A stretch of DNA of 12,602 nucleotides from CAWJEL01 sp964647255 (GTDB lineage Bacteria > Chloroflexota > Anaerolineae > CG2-30-64-16), in contig CAZYGI010000095.1 of the NCBI GenBank assembly GCA_964647255.1, forward strand, positions 1 to 12,602, given 5' to 3'. The notes under the pieces are model-generated. The model had not been told where the DNA came from and did no database searches. It saw nothing but the letters and a program-made list of their open reading frames with translations. Position 1 is the stretch's first letter. Every line of letters starts with the position of its first letter. Positions 1 to 6,585 of this stretch are shown here, in pieces. Position numbers and translations under genes: made by a program.

Positions 1-580
1 TCTGCGGCTCCTTCAGGAACTCGACCACTTCCTGGAGCTCCTGCTTCGACTCCTCTGCCCCGGCCACGTCGGCAAACGTCACCGTCGGCTTATCGCCCGT
101 GAACACCCGCGCCCGGCTCTTCCCGAAGGAAAACGCCTGGTTGCCCGCACCCTGCGCCTGGCGCATCAAGAAGATAAAGAAGCCCGCCATCAAGAGCAGC
201 GGCAAGACAGACACAAGGATCGGCATGAGATCGGACCAGAGCGTGGGCGTCTTCACCACGATGGCGATCTGTCCCTGCCCGGAACCGAACGCGCTGGCAG
301 GCACGCCAAGGCTTTGGAGCGTCTCGACGACGCTGCCGCGGTCTTCCTTGCGCGATTTGTACGTCTGGCCGTCGGCCGTTTCGACGGTCAAATCCTGCTC
401 GTTGACCGTGATGCGCGTGACCTTGCCGTCGCGCGCCAACTGCGCCACCCGGCCAAGATCCATCGTGGGGATGTTGTTCCGGTCGTTGCGTATCAGGCCC
501 ATCACCAGAAAAGCCACAACGGCCAGGGCCACCGCGATGTACAATACGTTGTTTCGAACCGTCCGAGAGTTGTTGTTCAT
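1..580 (-). CDS. ftsH: ATP-dependent zinc metalloprotease FtsH, N-terminal part
   Basis: FtsH is a membrane-anchored AAA+ protease that degrades misfolded and regulatory membrane proteins. The window holds only its first 193 codons; the gene runs off the left edge. Visible in order: a short cytoplasmic N-terminus, transmembrane segment 1 (about residues 11-30), an extracytoplasmic domain (about 31-112), transmembrane segment 2 (about 115-139), the typical linker with QAQGAGNQAFSFGKSRAR (141-158), and the opening of the AAA domain with TFADVAGAEESKQEL (168-182). Walker A, the HEXXH zinc site and the protease domain lie outside. The start is the ATG at 580, preceded by a weak purine-rich stretch (GTGGATAGGG on the minus strand). 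A sigma70-like promoter lies at 614-642. The gene is divergent from dedA. The call rests on the characteristic two-TM plus DVAG arrangement and is secure. Confidence 0.95.
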   Translation of the reverse strand, partial: MNNNSRTVRNNVLYIAVALAVVAFLVMGLIRNDRNNIPTMDLGRVAQLARDGKVTRITVNEQDLTVETADGQTYKSRKEDRGSVVETLQSLGVPASAFGSGQGQIAIVVKTPTLWSDLMPILVSVLPLLLMAGFFIFLMRQAQGAGNQAFSFGKSRARVFTGDKPTVTFADVAGAEESKQELQEVVEFLKEPQ

Positions 581-613
581 TCCCTATCCACTTCATCTAT
601 CAATTTCGTTTCG

Positions 614-642
614 AGTGTATCATAAGGAAGCATACGCGTCAA
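614..642 (-). promoter_or_regulatory. Promoter of ftsH
   Basis: On the minus strand there is a TTGACG -35 box (637-642), a 17-nt spacer and a TACACT -10 box (614-619). A TG one base upstream of the -10 makes it an extended -10. The start codon lies about 33 nt downstream, leaving a leader of roughly 25 nt. Confidence 0.6.
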
Positions 643-650
643 AGCGTTTC

Positions 651-670
651 ACGATGTCCAGTCACATCGT
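651..670. promoter_or_regulatory. Inverted repeat upstream of the ftsH promoter, possible operator
   Basis: A perfect 7-6-7 inverted repeat, ACGATGT then six bases then ACATCGT, lies just upstream of the ftsH -35 box and about 105 bp upstream of the dedA promoter. The spacing fits an activator or repressor dimer site. It does not match the CIRCE operator of HrcA. The function is inferred from symmetry and position only. Confidence 0.3.
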
Positions 671-774
671 ACAATGATACCGCACTGCGAGCCAAAGCTC
701 CGTAGCTTGCCTTCCGGTGGGGGGCGCACGTCGGGCAGCCGCACTGATCGCACCAGGATCGCATCTCATCGCTT

Positions 775-803
775 TTGGCCCGACTGGCATGAGATGCTAT
801 AAT
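775..803 (+). promoter_or_regulatory. Promoter of the dedA-family gene
   Basis: TTGGCC (775-780), a 17-nt spacer and a perfect TATAAT (798-803) preceded by TG at 795-796, so an extended -10 promoter. The leader would be about 22 nt and contains a GGAGG ribosome binding site at 821-825. The whole 581-831 gap between the divergent genes holds only the two promoters and the inverted repeat at 651-670; no gene was seen in it. Confidence 0.7.
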
Positions 804-831
804 CTGCCGACACCATCACCGGAGGATTCCC

Positions 832-1479
832 TTGCACGGCATTGAAACCAAAATCGTCGAATTTCTGACCCACCTGATCCAGTCCATCGGCTGGCCCGGC
901 GTGGTCGTGATCATGACTATCGAAAGCGCGAACATCCCGATTCCGAGCGAAGTCACGATGCCGCTGGCCGGCTGGATGCTGGTGCAAGCGCGCGGGCTGA
1001 GCGCCCTGGCCGCCGCCTGGTGGGGCGGCTTCTACGGCGCGCTCGGCTGCACCATCGGCTCGGCGCTCAGCTATGCGCTGGGGTTATGGGGCGGCCGGCC
1101 GCTGCTGAACAAATACGGCCGCTGGATCATGGTCAGCGAAGAGGATCTGACCAACGCGGACAAGTGGTTCGCCCGTTGGGGAGACTGGGCTGCGTTTATC
1201 TCGCGCCTCCTGCCGATCGTCCGCACCTTCATCTCGTTCCCGGCCGGGGTAGTGAAGGTGAAGTTCTGGCGGTTCCTGGTCTTCACCTTCGTCGGCTCGT
1301 TCATCTGGTGCGGGCTGCTGGCGCTGGGCGGCTTCTTCCTGGGGAGCAACTGGGAAACGCTGCGCAACGCGATGCGGCCGTTCGACATCCCCATCGCCAT
1401 CGTGATCCTGGCCGGCGTGGCCTATTACATCTACGGCCATATTCAGCGCGGAAAGCGGCAACGGGCGAAAGGCAAATAG
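832..1479 (+). CDS. DedA-family (SNARE-associated/VTT) integral membrane protein
   Basis: A 215-residue polytopic membrane protein. DedA-family proteins are implicated in lipid-carrier recycling (undecaprenyl phosphate or phospholipid flipping) and in envelope homeostasis. Diagnostic motifs: ESANIPIPSEVTMPLAGWML (31-50), a glycine-rich hydrophobic segment (65-86), and FISRLLPIVRTFISFPAG (122-139) with the conserved arginines R125 and R131, followed by further membrane segments (about 147-171 and 186-203). The C-terminus is short and basic. The start is a TTG at 832, six bases after a GGAGG site; the first in-frame ATG is codon 28, inside the domain, so TTG is preferred. The length is normal for the family. 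The stop codon TAG (1477-1479) is the first three bases of a period-7 repeat array, and a strong terminator follows. Substrate not predictable. Confidence 0.92.
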   Translation: MHGIETKIVEFLTHLIQSIGWPGVVVIMTIESANIPIPSEVTMPLAGWMLVQARGLSALAAAWWGGFYGALGCTIGSALSYALGLWGGRPLLNKYGRWIMVSEEDLTNADKWFARWGDWAAFISRLLPIVRTFISFPAGVVKVKFWRFLVFTFVGSFIWCGLLALGGFFLGSNWETLRNAMRPFDIPIAIVILAGVAYYIYGHIQRGKRQRAKGK

Positions 1480-1518
1480 CTGATCACCGATAGCTTATAA
1501 CAGAACACTGATGGCAGA
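1477..1518. repeat. Period-7 tandem array at the dedA/methyltransferase junction
   Basis: Six degenerate 7-nt units (first unit TAGCTGA). C is at position 4 and A at position 7 in all six units, G at position 6 in five of six and T at position 1 in five of six. The first unit supplies the dedA stop codon; the third contains, on the other strand, the TAA stop of the methyltransferase. The last two units form the left arm of the terminator. Confidence 0.55.
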
Positions 1519-2355
1519 CGCCTCCCCGCGATCTGCCATCAGCGTTTTTTTCGCCACCACCATCAGATCTCCCGAAGCATTCGGCTCGAACGACGCAAGC
1601 GGGAGGGCCATCCGCCCGTAAGTCCTTGCCTCCTCGAACCCGACCTCGGCGAGCGCCGCGAGCAGGTCGTTCCGGAACAGCGGCCGCTGCGGCGTGGTGT
1701 GGACCTCGACCTTCCAATCCCGCCCCACCTTCCTGAACAGCGCGATGTGGAACGCGATCCGGCCGGCGGGCAGGTCGTAGTCCGCGAAGCGCCAGACGAG
1801 CACCTCCTGCCCGTCGAGCTCCCCGCCCTGCGCCATGAACCAGCGCGGCTGCTTTTTCCAGCGGAGATCGTAGTTCAGGTTTTGCAACACCAGCACCCCG
1901 CCCGGCCGGAGCACCGCGGCCATCCCGCGCAGGGCCGCAACAAGGTCAGCCTGCGTCAGCAGATGCGGCAGCGAGTTGCCGAGGCAGAGGACGGCATCGA
2001 AGGGTGTTGGAGGTTGGAAGTTGGAAGTTGGAGGTTGGAGGTTGGAAGCTAGAGGTTGGAGGTTGGAGAGCGGCGCGACAGCGAACGGCACGTCGAGCCC
2101 GGCCTCCGCAGCCTTCTGCTGCGCCAGCGCGATCATGCCGGGGCTGGCGTCGGCGCCGGCGGCTGCATAGCCCTGCTGTGCCAGCCAGAGCGCATGGCCG
2201 CCGCTGCCGCACGCCGCGTCGAGCACGCTCCGCGCGCCGGCTTCCTCCAGGATGGCCCGCAGGAACGGGCCTTCCGCGGCCAGCCGGGCGTCCCAGTCGG
2301 TCATCACGTCGAACAGCGGCGCGAGCGCGTCGTAGAATGAGGTGGTGTTATCCAT
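1495..2355 (-). CDS. Class I SAM-dependent methyltransferase
   Basis: A 286-residue cytosolic methyltransferase; the substrate is not predictable. Numbering from the ATG at 2355: motif I VLDAACGSGGHALWLA (44-59) binds SAM; ADASPGMIALAQ (68-79) is the strand-2/acidic region; FDAVLCLGNSLPHL (119-132) is motif IV; VLRPGGVLVLQN (148-159) is the post-IV region. Two oddities stand out. Residues 96-117 are encoded by nine tandem 7-nt repeats inserted between strands 3 and 4. The last 17 residues (270-286) are encoded by the dedA terminator and a period-7 array, so the original protein probably ended near VVVAKK. It follows the hemerythrin gene by 6 nt and is surely co-transcribed with it. An in-frame TTG at 2358 is an alternative start; AGGA at 2365-2368 suits either, and ATG is preferred. 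Confidence 0.88.
   Translation of the reverse strand: MDNTTSFYDALAPLFDVMTDWDARLAAEGPFLRAILEEAGARSVLDAACGSGGHALWLAQQGYAAAGADASPGMIALAQQKAAEAGLDVPFAVAPLSNLQPLASNLQPPTSNFQPPTPFDAVLCLGNSLPHLLTQADLVAALRGMAAVLRPGGVLVLQNLNYDLRWKKQPRWFMAQGGELDGQEVLVWRFADYDLPAGRIAFHIALFRKVGRDWKVEVHTTPQRPLFRNDLLAALAEVGFEEARTYGRMALPLASFEPNASGDLMVVAKKTLMADRGEASAISVLL
1508..1551 (+). terminator. Intrinsic terminator of the dedA-family gene
   Basis: A perfect 11-bp stem, CTGATGGCAGA (1508-1518) with TCTGCCATCAG (1532-1542), has a 13-nt C-rich loop and is followed by seven Ts (1545-1551). The T-tract is on the plus strand, so it serves dedA. It lies wholly within the 3' end of the convergent methyltransferase gene. Confidence 0.85.
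2007..2069 (-). repeat. Heptanucleotide tandem repeat inside the methyltransferase gene
   Basis: Nine contiguous 7-nt units, plus-strand consensus TTGGARG, total 63 bp. The seventh and ninth units are slightly degenerate. Because 3 x 7 nt is 21 nt, the array encodes three heptapeptides of the form SN[LF]QPxx and leaves the frame intact. Copy-number change would keep the frame only in steps of three units. Confidence 0.9.
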
Positions 2356-2361
2356 CAAGCT

Positions 2362-2916
2362 TCATCCTGCCGCTTCCTGCTCCAGCGCCTCGGCCAGCGC
2401 GAGATACTTCTCATGCACGCCCGCGCCGGTCTCCTCGTGTTCCACACGCTCGAAATCCTCGGCCACCTGCGCCTGCTGCGCCGCCGGGATGACCTGATCG
2501 GCCATCGTGAAGAGGATGCCATCTTCCTTCTGAATGTGAGCACGGAGCAGCGCGGCGTAGCCGAGCGCGTTGCGGACGACCTCTGCCCGCGCCGCGGTTT
2601 CGCCGGCAGCCAGCCGTTGCGCGGCTTCGCGCATCCCGCGGGTGAAGGCGCGGCCCTGCTCGTGCTCGGCGAGCATCACGGCGATCGGACCCACTTGCTT
2701 GGGCAGCCCGGCCGCGACCATCGCCTCGAACAACACGCCCTCTTCTTTCTGGTGGTGGCAGCCATCGGCGAATCCCTTGATGAACTCGGCGGCATCCAGG
2801 AAGAATCCGGGACGCACCGCCTGCCCCGCGGCCAGCTTCCCCGCCTCAGCTTCCAGGCTGGCGATCACGCGCTCGATGACGCGGTGTTCGGACATCAGGA
2901 TATCAGTTGCCAACAT
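2362..2916 (-). CDS. Hemerythrin-domain (HHE cation-binding) protein
   Basis: A 184-residue soluble four-helix protein with the metal-ligand pattern of the hemerythrin/HHE family (PF01814): EHRVIERV (H11), CHHQKEEGVLFE (H54, H55, E58), LAEHEQGR (H85) and HIQKEDGILF (H127, E131). Such proteins bind a di-iron centre and take part in oxygen or nitric oxide sensing, or in iron-sulfur repair; which role applies here cannot be told. The start is the ATG at 2916, with GAGAGGTG immediately upstream (2921-2928). A promoter sits at 2952-2980. The stop is 6 nt from the methyltransferase start, so the two form an operon. The length suits a stand-alone HHE protein; no extra sensor or regulatory domain is present. 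Confidence 0.92.
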   Translation of the reverse strand: MLATDILMSEHRVIERVIASLEAEAGKLAAGQAVRPGFFLDAAEFIKGFADGCHHQKEEGVLFEAMVAAGLPKQVGPIAVMLAEHEQGRAFTRGMREAAQRLAAGETAARAEVVRNALGYAALLRAHIQKEDGILFTMADQVIPAAQQAQVAEDFERVEHEETGAGVHEKYLALAEALEQEAAG

Positions 2917-2951
2917 GATACACCTCTCAGACGCTGAACTGTGATGCGAGC

Positions 2952-2980
2952 ATTCTACCAGCAGCGCACAAGCCCGTCAC
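2952..2980 (-). promoter_or_regulatory. Promoter of the hemerythrin-methyltransferase operon
   Basis: On the minus strand there is a GTGACG -35-like box (2975-2980), a 17-nt spacer and TAGAAT (2952-2957), with TG one base upstream of the -10 giving an extended -10. The predicted leader of about 28 nt carries the GAGAGGTG ribosome binding site. Confidence 0.55.
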
Positions 2981-3028
2981 TGACTTTTGTCTCACCGGTA
3001 GGGGCAAGCCGCGCCGGGATTTCGGCCG

Positions 3029-3057
3029 TTGACACGCCTTGCCGTCGGTGCTAGAGT
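3029..3057 (+). promoter_or_regulatory. Promoter of the secreted hydrolase gene
   Basis: A perfect TTGACA -35 (3029-3034), a 17-nt spacer and a TAGAGT -10 (3052-3057). The leader is about 43 nt and ends in a full-consensus ribosome binding site, AAGGAGGT (3095-3102), four bases before the ATG. Confidence 0.65.
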
Positions 3058-3106
3058 AGGCGCACTGTGATTGCCGATGTGATGCTGTTTACAAAAGGAG
3101 GTTCCC

Positions 3107-4378
3107 ATGCGACTTGTGTTCCGAATTAGCCTCGCGCTCGCGCTGCTGATCGGCGGCGCACTGACCCCGATGCTCACACCCGCGGCGGCTGCGAGAACGA
3201 CGGCTGCGGCCACCGCGCTCGCCCCCGATGCACCCGGCGCGCCGCTGGCGCCGATGGCGTGCGACCCGGACAAGACCCAGGCCAGCGGCGCGGTCTACCG
3301 CATCTGCATGCCGGTCTTCTGGAGCCGGGATCTGCTCGTCTACGCGCACGGTTACGTCGCGCCGAATAAGCCGATCGCGATCCCCGAAGACCAGCTCGTC
3401 CTGCCCGGCGGCGCCTCGGTCATTGATGCCGCAAACCGGCTCGGCTATGCGTTTGCCACCACCAGCTACAGCGTCAACGGTCTGGCGGTCCCGCAGGCGC
3501 TGGCCGATCTGACCGACCTGGTGCGCATCTTCCGGGCGGAGCATCCCACCGTGCGCCGCGTCTTCATCGTCGGCGTGTCGGAGGGCGGGCTGATCACCAC
3601 GCTGGCGACCGAGCAGTTTCCGAACGTCTTCACCGGTGGGATGGCGGGCTGCGGGCCGATCGGAGATTTCCGGGGACAGCTCGGCTACATGGGCAACTTC
3701 CGCGTGGTGTTCGATTATTTCTTTCCCGGCCTGATGCCCGGCACCCCGGTCGCCATCCCGCCGGAACAAATCCCGGCTGACTCGACCGCGGGCTGGGATG
3801 CGTTCTTCGCCGCCAAGATTGCGCCTGAATTGATCAAGCCGAGCAGCGCGATCAGCTTGACCCAGCTCATCGCCGTGACTCATGCGCCGTTCGATCCCGG
3901 CAATCCGACGACCACGACGATGTACAGCATTAATAAGCTGTTGTGGTACAGCATGTATGCGACGAACGATGCCGCGGCCAAGCTCGGCGGGCAGCCGCTC
4001 GGCAACCAGGACACGGTCTATGCGGGATCGCTGGACGACAAGGCGCTCAACGCCGGGGTCGCCCGCTTCACCGCCGACCCGGCCGCGCTGGCCGCGATTG
4101 AGGCAACCTATCAGACAACCGGCCGGCCGCGCGTTCCCCTGGTGACGATCCACACGACCCTGGACGAACAGGTCCCCTACTGGCACGAGGAGCTCTACCG
4201 GCAAAAAGTGGTCGCGGCCAACATGACGCCCCGGCACGATCTCATCAAGGTGGAACGTTACGGGCACTGCAACTTCGCCGAGGCCGATGTGGTGCAGGCG
4301 CTGACCCTGCTTCAGACACGCGTCAGCAACCCGCCGAAGTGGCACGTGTTCCTGCCGCTAGCTGTGAAGAAACGGTAG
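3107..4378 (+). CDS. Secreted alpha/beta hydrolase (serine esterase/peptidase-like)
   Basis: A 423-residue exported hydrolase. Residues 1-29 look like a signal peptide: MRLVFR, a hydrophobic core, and an AAA-type cleavage site near 26-29. An Ala/Pro-rich linker (30-50) follows. The alpha/beta-hydrolase fold shows an oxyanion-type HGYV (81-84), the nucleophile elbow GVSEGG with S159, a likely acid D353 in TTLDEQVPYW, and the catalytic H387 in ERYGHCNF, in the right order and spacing. The insert between about 180 and 340 is probably the cap domain. The C-terminus ends FLPLAVKKR, a hydrophobic-then-basic tail I have seen on exported Chloroflexota proteins. The ATG at 3107 is supported by a perfect AAGGAGGT site and a strong promoter. 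The substrate is unknown: ester or peptide. The gene is monocistronic and ends at a terminator. Confidence 0.88.
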   Translation: MRLVFRISLALALLIGGALTPMLTPAAAARTTAAATALAPDAPGAPLAPMACDPDKTQASGAVYRICMPVFWSRDLLVYAHGYVAPNKPIAIPEDQLVLPGGASVIDAANRLGYAFATTSYSVNGLAVPQALADLTDLVRIFRAEHPTVRRVFIVGVSEGGLITTLATEQFPNVFTGGMAGCGPIGDFRGQLGYMGNFRVVFDYFFPGLMPGTPVAIPPEQIPADSTAGWDAFFAAKIAPELIKPSSAISLTQLIAVTHAPFDPGNPTTTTMYSINKLLWYSMYATNDAAAKLGGQPLGNQDTVYAGSLDDKALNAGVARFTADPAALAAIEATYQTTGRPRVPLVTIHTTLDEQVPYWHEELYRQKVVAANMTPRHDLIKVERYGHCNFAEADVVQALTLLQTRVSNPPKWHVFLPLAVKKR

Positions 4379-4410
4379 GAGGATCGCAGGTAGATACCCT
4401 CGCGGGTCTC

Positions 4411-4441
4411 ATGGGACAGGCTGCCAACCTGTCCCATTTTT
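4411..4441 (+). terminator. Intrinsic terminator of the hydrolase gene
   Basis: A perfect 10-bp stem, ATGGGACAGG (4411-4420) with CCTGTCCCAT (4428-4437), has loop CTGCCAA and is followed by Ts to 4441. Its core and loop match the palindrome found inside the helicase gene at 10016-10048. No T-tract on the minus strand, so it does not obviously serve the convergent ABC gene. Confidence 0.85.
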
Positions 4442-4556
4442 CGCTCTGTTCCAGGTCAACGGGCAGGGACGGGGGCTTCTGCATGGGCAAGGAAGGCCAG
4501 GACTAACGCATTGCTGGCTTCGAAGGGGGACCTGCGTGAAGCAACGAAACCCGCTG

Positions 4557-6554
4557 CTACCCCCCGGCCGCGGACTGATCCACAGGCGCGGGCACATCAG
4601 CCTGTCCGTGTCTGAACTGCGTCTCGTACAGGGTCGCGTAGAGCCCACCGCGCGCCAGCAGCTCGGCGTGCGTGCCTTGCTCCACCAGCTCGCCGTGATC
4701 CAGCACCAGGATCGTGTCGGCGGAGAGGACGGTGCTCAGCCGGTGGGCGATGACGAGCGAGGTCCGCCCCACCATGATGCGCTCCAGCGCCTCCTGGATC
4801 AGCGCCTCGGAGCGGCTGTCGAGCGATGAGGTGGCTTCGTCCAGCACCAGGATGCGCGGGTCCTTGAGGATCACCCGCGCGATCGCCAGCCGCTGCTTTT
4901 CGCCGCCGGAGAGCCGGTAGCCGCGGTTGCCAACCACCGTGGCGTAGCCGTCCGGCAGATCGGCGATAAACTCGTGGATGTTGGCGGCGCGGCACGCGGC
5001 CTCGATCTCGGCGTCGGTGGCCGCGGGGCGGGCGTAGAGCAGGTTGGCGCGGATGGTGTCGTTGAACAGGTACGTCTCCTGCGTCACCATGCCGATCTGC
5101 CCGGCCAGCGTGTCCAGCGATAGATCCCGGAGGTCGCGGCCATCTATGCGGATGACGCCGCCGGTCGGGTCGTAGAGCCGCGGCAGCAGGTAGGTGACGG
5201 TCGTCTTTCCCGCGCCGCTCGGCCCCACCAGCGCGGCGAGTTGGCCCGGCTGAACCTCAAACGTGACGTCCCGCAGCGCATAGCGCGTCTCTGTCTCGGC
5301 GCCTTCTGCGCTGGGATGCTCGGCGGGCGCCTGTTCCGTGCGTAACGCGCCGCCCTCCTGCGAGAGCGGCGGCAGCCCGCTGCGGCGGCCAAAACGCATC
5401 ACCTCGGTCAGGCTCGCCGCGGCCGCGCCGGGCGCGCCCTCGCCGGGCTGATAGCTGAACGACACATCGTCGAACTGGACGTGCCCCTGCACCGCGCTCA
5501 ACTGCGCCGCCGCGGGCCGCTCCGCGATCTCCAGCGGCAGATCCAGCACCTCGAAGACGCGTTCGAAGCTCACCATCGAAGTGGCGAAATCCATGCGTGC
5601 ATTGGTCAGCGCGGACAACGGGCCGTAGAGCATCCCGAGATAGGCGGTGAACGCGATCACCGTGCCGATGGTGAAGACGTCGCGCAGGACCAACATGCCG
5701 CCAGCCCAGAAAACCACCGCCGACCCCACGGCGCTCACCAGCCCGACCGTGAGAAAGAACCAGCGCATGATGAACGCTTGTTTGATGCCGACCTGCCGGA
5801 CCCGCGCCGCGCGCTCGCTGAAACGCATGATCTCGCTCGTCGTGCGGCCGAACAGCTTGACCAACAGCGCGCCGCTGACATTGAGCGTCTCCTCCATCAT
5901 CGCGTTCATCTCGCTGTTGAGCACCATCTGCTCGCGCACGGCCGCGCGCGCCCGGTTGCCCAGCAGCCGCGCGGGAATGAGGAAAAGCGGCAGCACGGCC
6001 AGGGCCAGCAGCGTCAGCCGCCACTCCAGCCGCAGCATGATCGCCAGCGCGCTCGCCAGGGTCACAACGTTGGTGATCAGGTCCACGAAGGTCCCGGTGA
6101 CTGCCCGCTGCGCGCCGCCCACGTCGTTGTTCAGCCGCGACATCAGCTCGCCGGTCTTGGTGTGGGTGAAGAAGCGCAGCGACATGTGCTGCAGGTGGCC
6201 GTAGAGCGCCGCCCGCAAGTCGTAAATCACCCCCTCGCCGACCGCGGCGCTGAGATAGCGCTGCACGACGCCCAGCAGGCCCGATGCGAGCGGCACCGAG
6301 ATCATGCCCAAGGCCAGCAGGTTCAGCCGGCCCAGGTTCTTGTCCGGCAGCACGTGGTCAATCAGCTCGCGCGTCAACAGCGGAGGGATCAGGTTCAGCC
6401 AGGTGATGATGAGGATCACCCCCAGCATGAGCGCGATCCGGCCCGCGTAGGGCCGGCCATAGGCCGCGGCGCGGCGCACCAGCGTCCAGCTCACCTGCGG
6501 GTGATCTTGCTTTTCGTCGTACCGGATGAAGGACCACCAACCGCCGTCGTACAT
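4557..6554 (-). CDS. ABC exporter, fused permease-ATPase half-transporter (MsbA/BmrA type)
   Basis: A 665-residue half-transporter expected to dimerise and pump lipids, drugs or peptides out of the cell; the substrate is unknown. The N-terminal membrane domain (about 35-310) has the type-IV exporter pattern, including FFTHTKTGELMSRLNNDV (128-145). The ATPase domain has the A-loop Y368, Walker A GPSGAGKTT (444-452), Q-loop Q492, signature LSGGEKQR (548-555), Walker B ILVLDEA (568-574), D-loop SSLD (576-579) and H-loop H604, so it should be active. Between the A-loop strand and the next strand (residues about 371-424) there is an insert of roughly 50 residues, low-complexity and acidic near its end; part of it (SLTEVMRF) resembles an insert seen in related exporters. 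The start is the ATG at 6554, with G-rich sequence upstream but no ideal ribosome binding site. No clear promoter was seen; the 125-bp cloverleaf repeat lies directly upstream. Confidence 0.93.
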   Translation of the reverse strand: MYDGGWWSFIRYDEKQDHPQVSWTLVRRAAAYGRPYAGRIALMLGVILIITWLNLIPPLLTRELIDHVLPDKNLGRLNLLALGMISVPLASGLLGVVQRYLSAAVGEGVIYDLRAALYGHLQHMSLRFFTHTKTGELMSRLNNDVGGAQRAVTGTFVDLITNVVTLASALAIMLRLEWRLTLLALAVLPLFLIPARLLGNRARAAVREQMVLNSEMNAMMEETLNVSGALLVKLFGRTTSEIMRFSERAARVRQVGIKQAFIMRWFFLTVGLVSAVGSAVVFWAGGMLVLRDVFTIGTVIAFTAYLGMLYGPLSALTNARMDFATSMVSFERVFEVLDLPLEIAERPAAAQLSAVQGHVQFDDVSFSYQPGEGAPGAAAASLTEVMRFGRRSGLPPLSQEGGALRTEQAPAEHPSAEGAETETRYALRDVTFEVQPGQLAALVGPSGAGKTTVTYLLPRLYDPTGGVIRIDGRDLRDLSLDTLAGQIGMVTQETYLFNDTIRANLLYARPAATDAEIEAACRAANIHEFIADLPDGYATVVGNRGYRLSGGEKQRLAIARVILKDPRILVLDEATSSLDSRSEALIQEALERIMVGRTSLVIAHRLSTVLSADTILVLDHGELVEQGTHAELLARGGLYATLYETQFRHGQADVPAPVDQSAAGG

Positions 6555-6585
6555 CGTTCCGCCCCCGGTCTCACCACTACGCTCT

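Noticed and set aside
90..596. Minus-strand open frame overlapping ftsH
   Set aside because: It is out of frame with the clearly recognisable FtsH N-terminus and its translation is Arg/Gly/Pro-rich shadow sequence.
3089..4345. 418-codon minus-strand frame opposite the hydrolase gene
   Set aside because: Antisense shadow with Arg/His/Gly-rich composition; the plus-strand gene has a signal peptide, catalytic motifs, ribosome binding site and promoter.
4442..4556. Terminator for the convergent ABC exporter gene
   Set aside because: No hairpin followed by a T-tract on the minus strand was found; only a weak distant 6-bp inverted pair.
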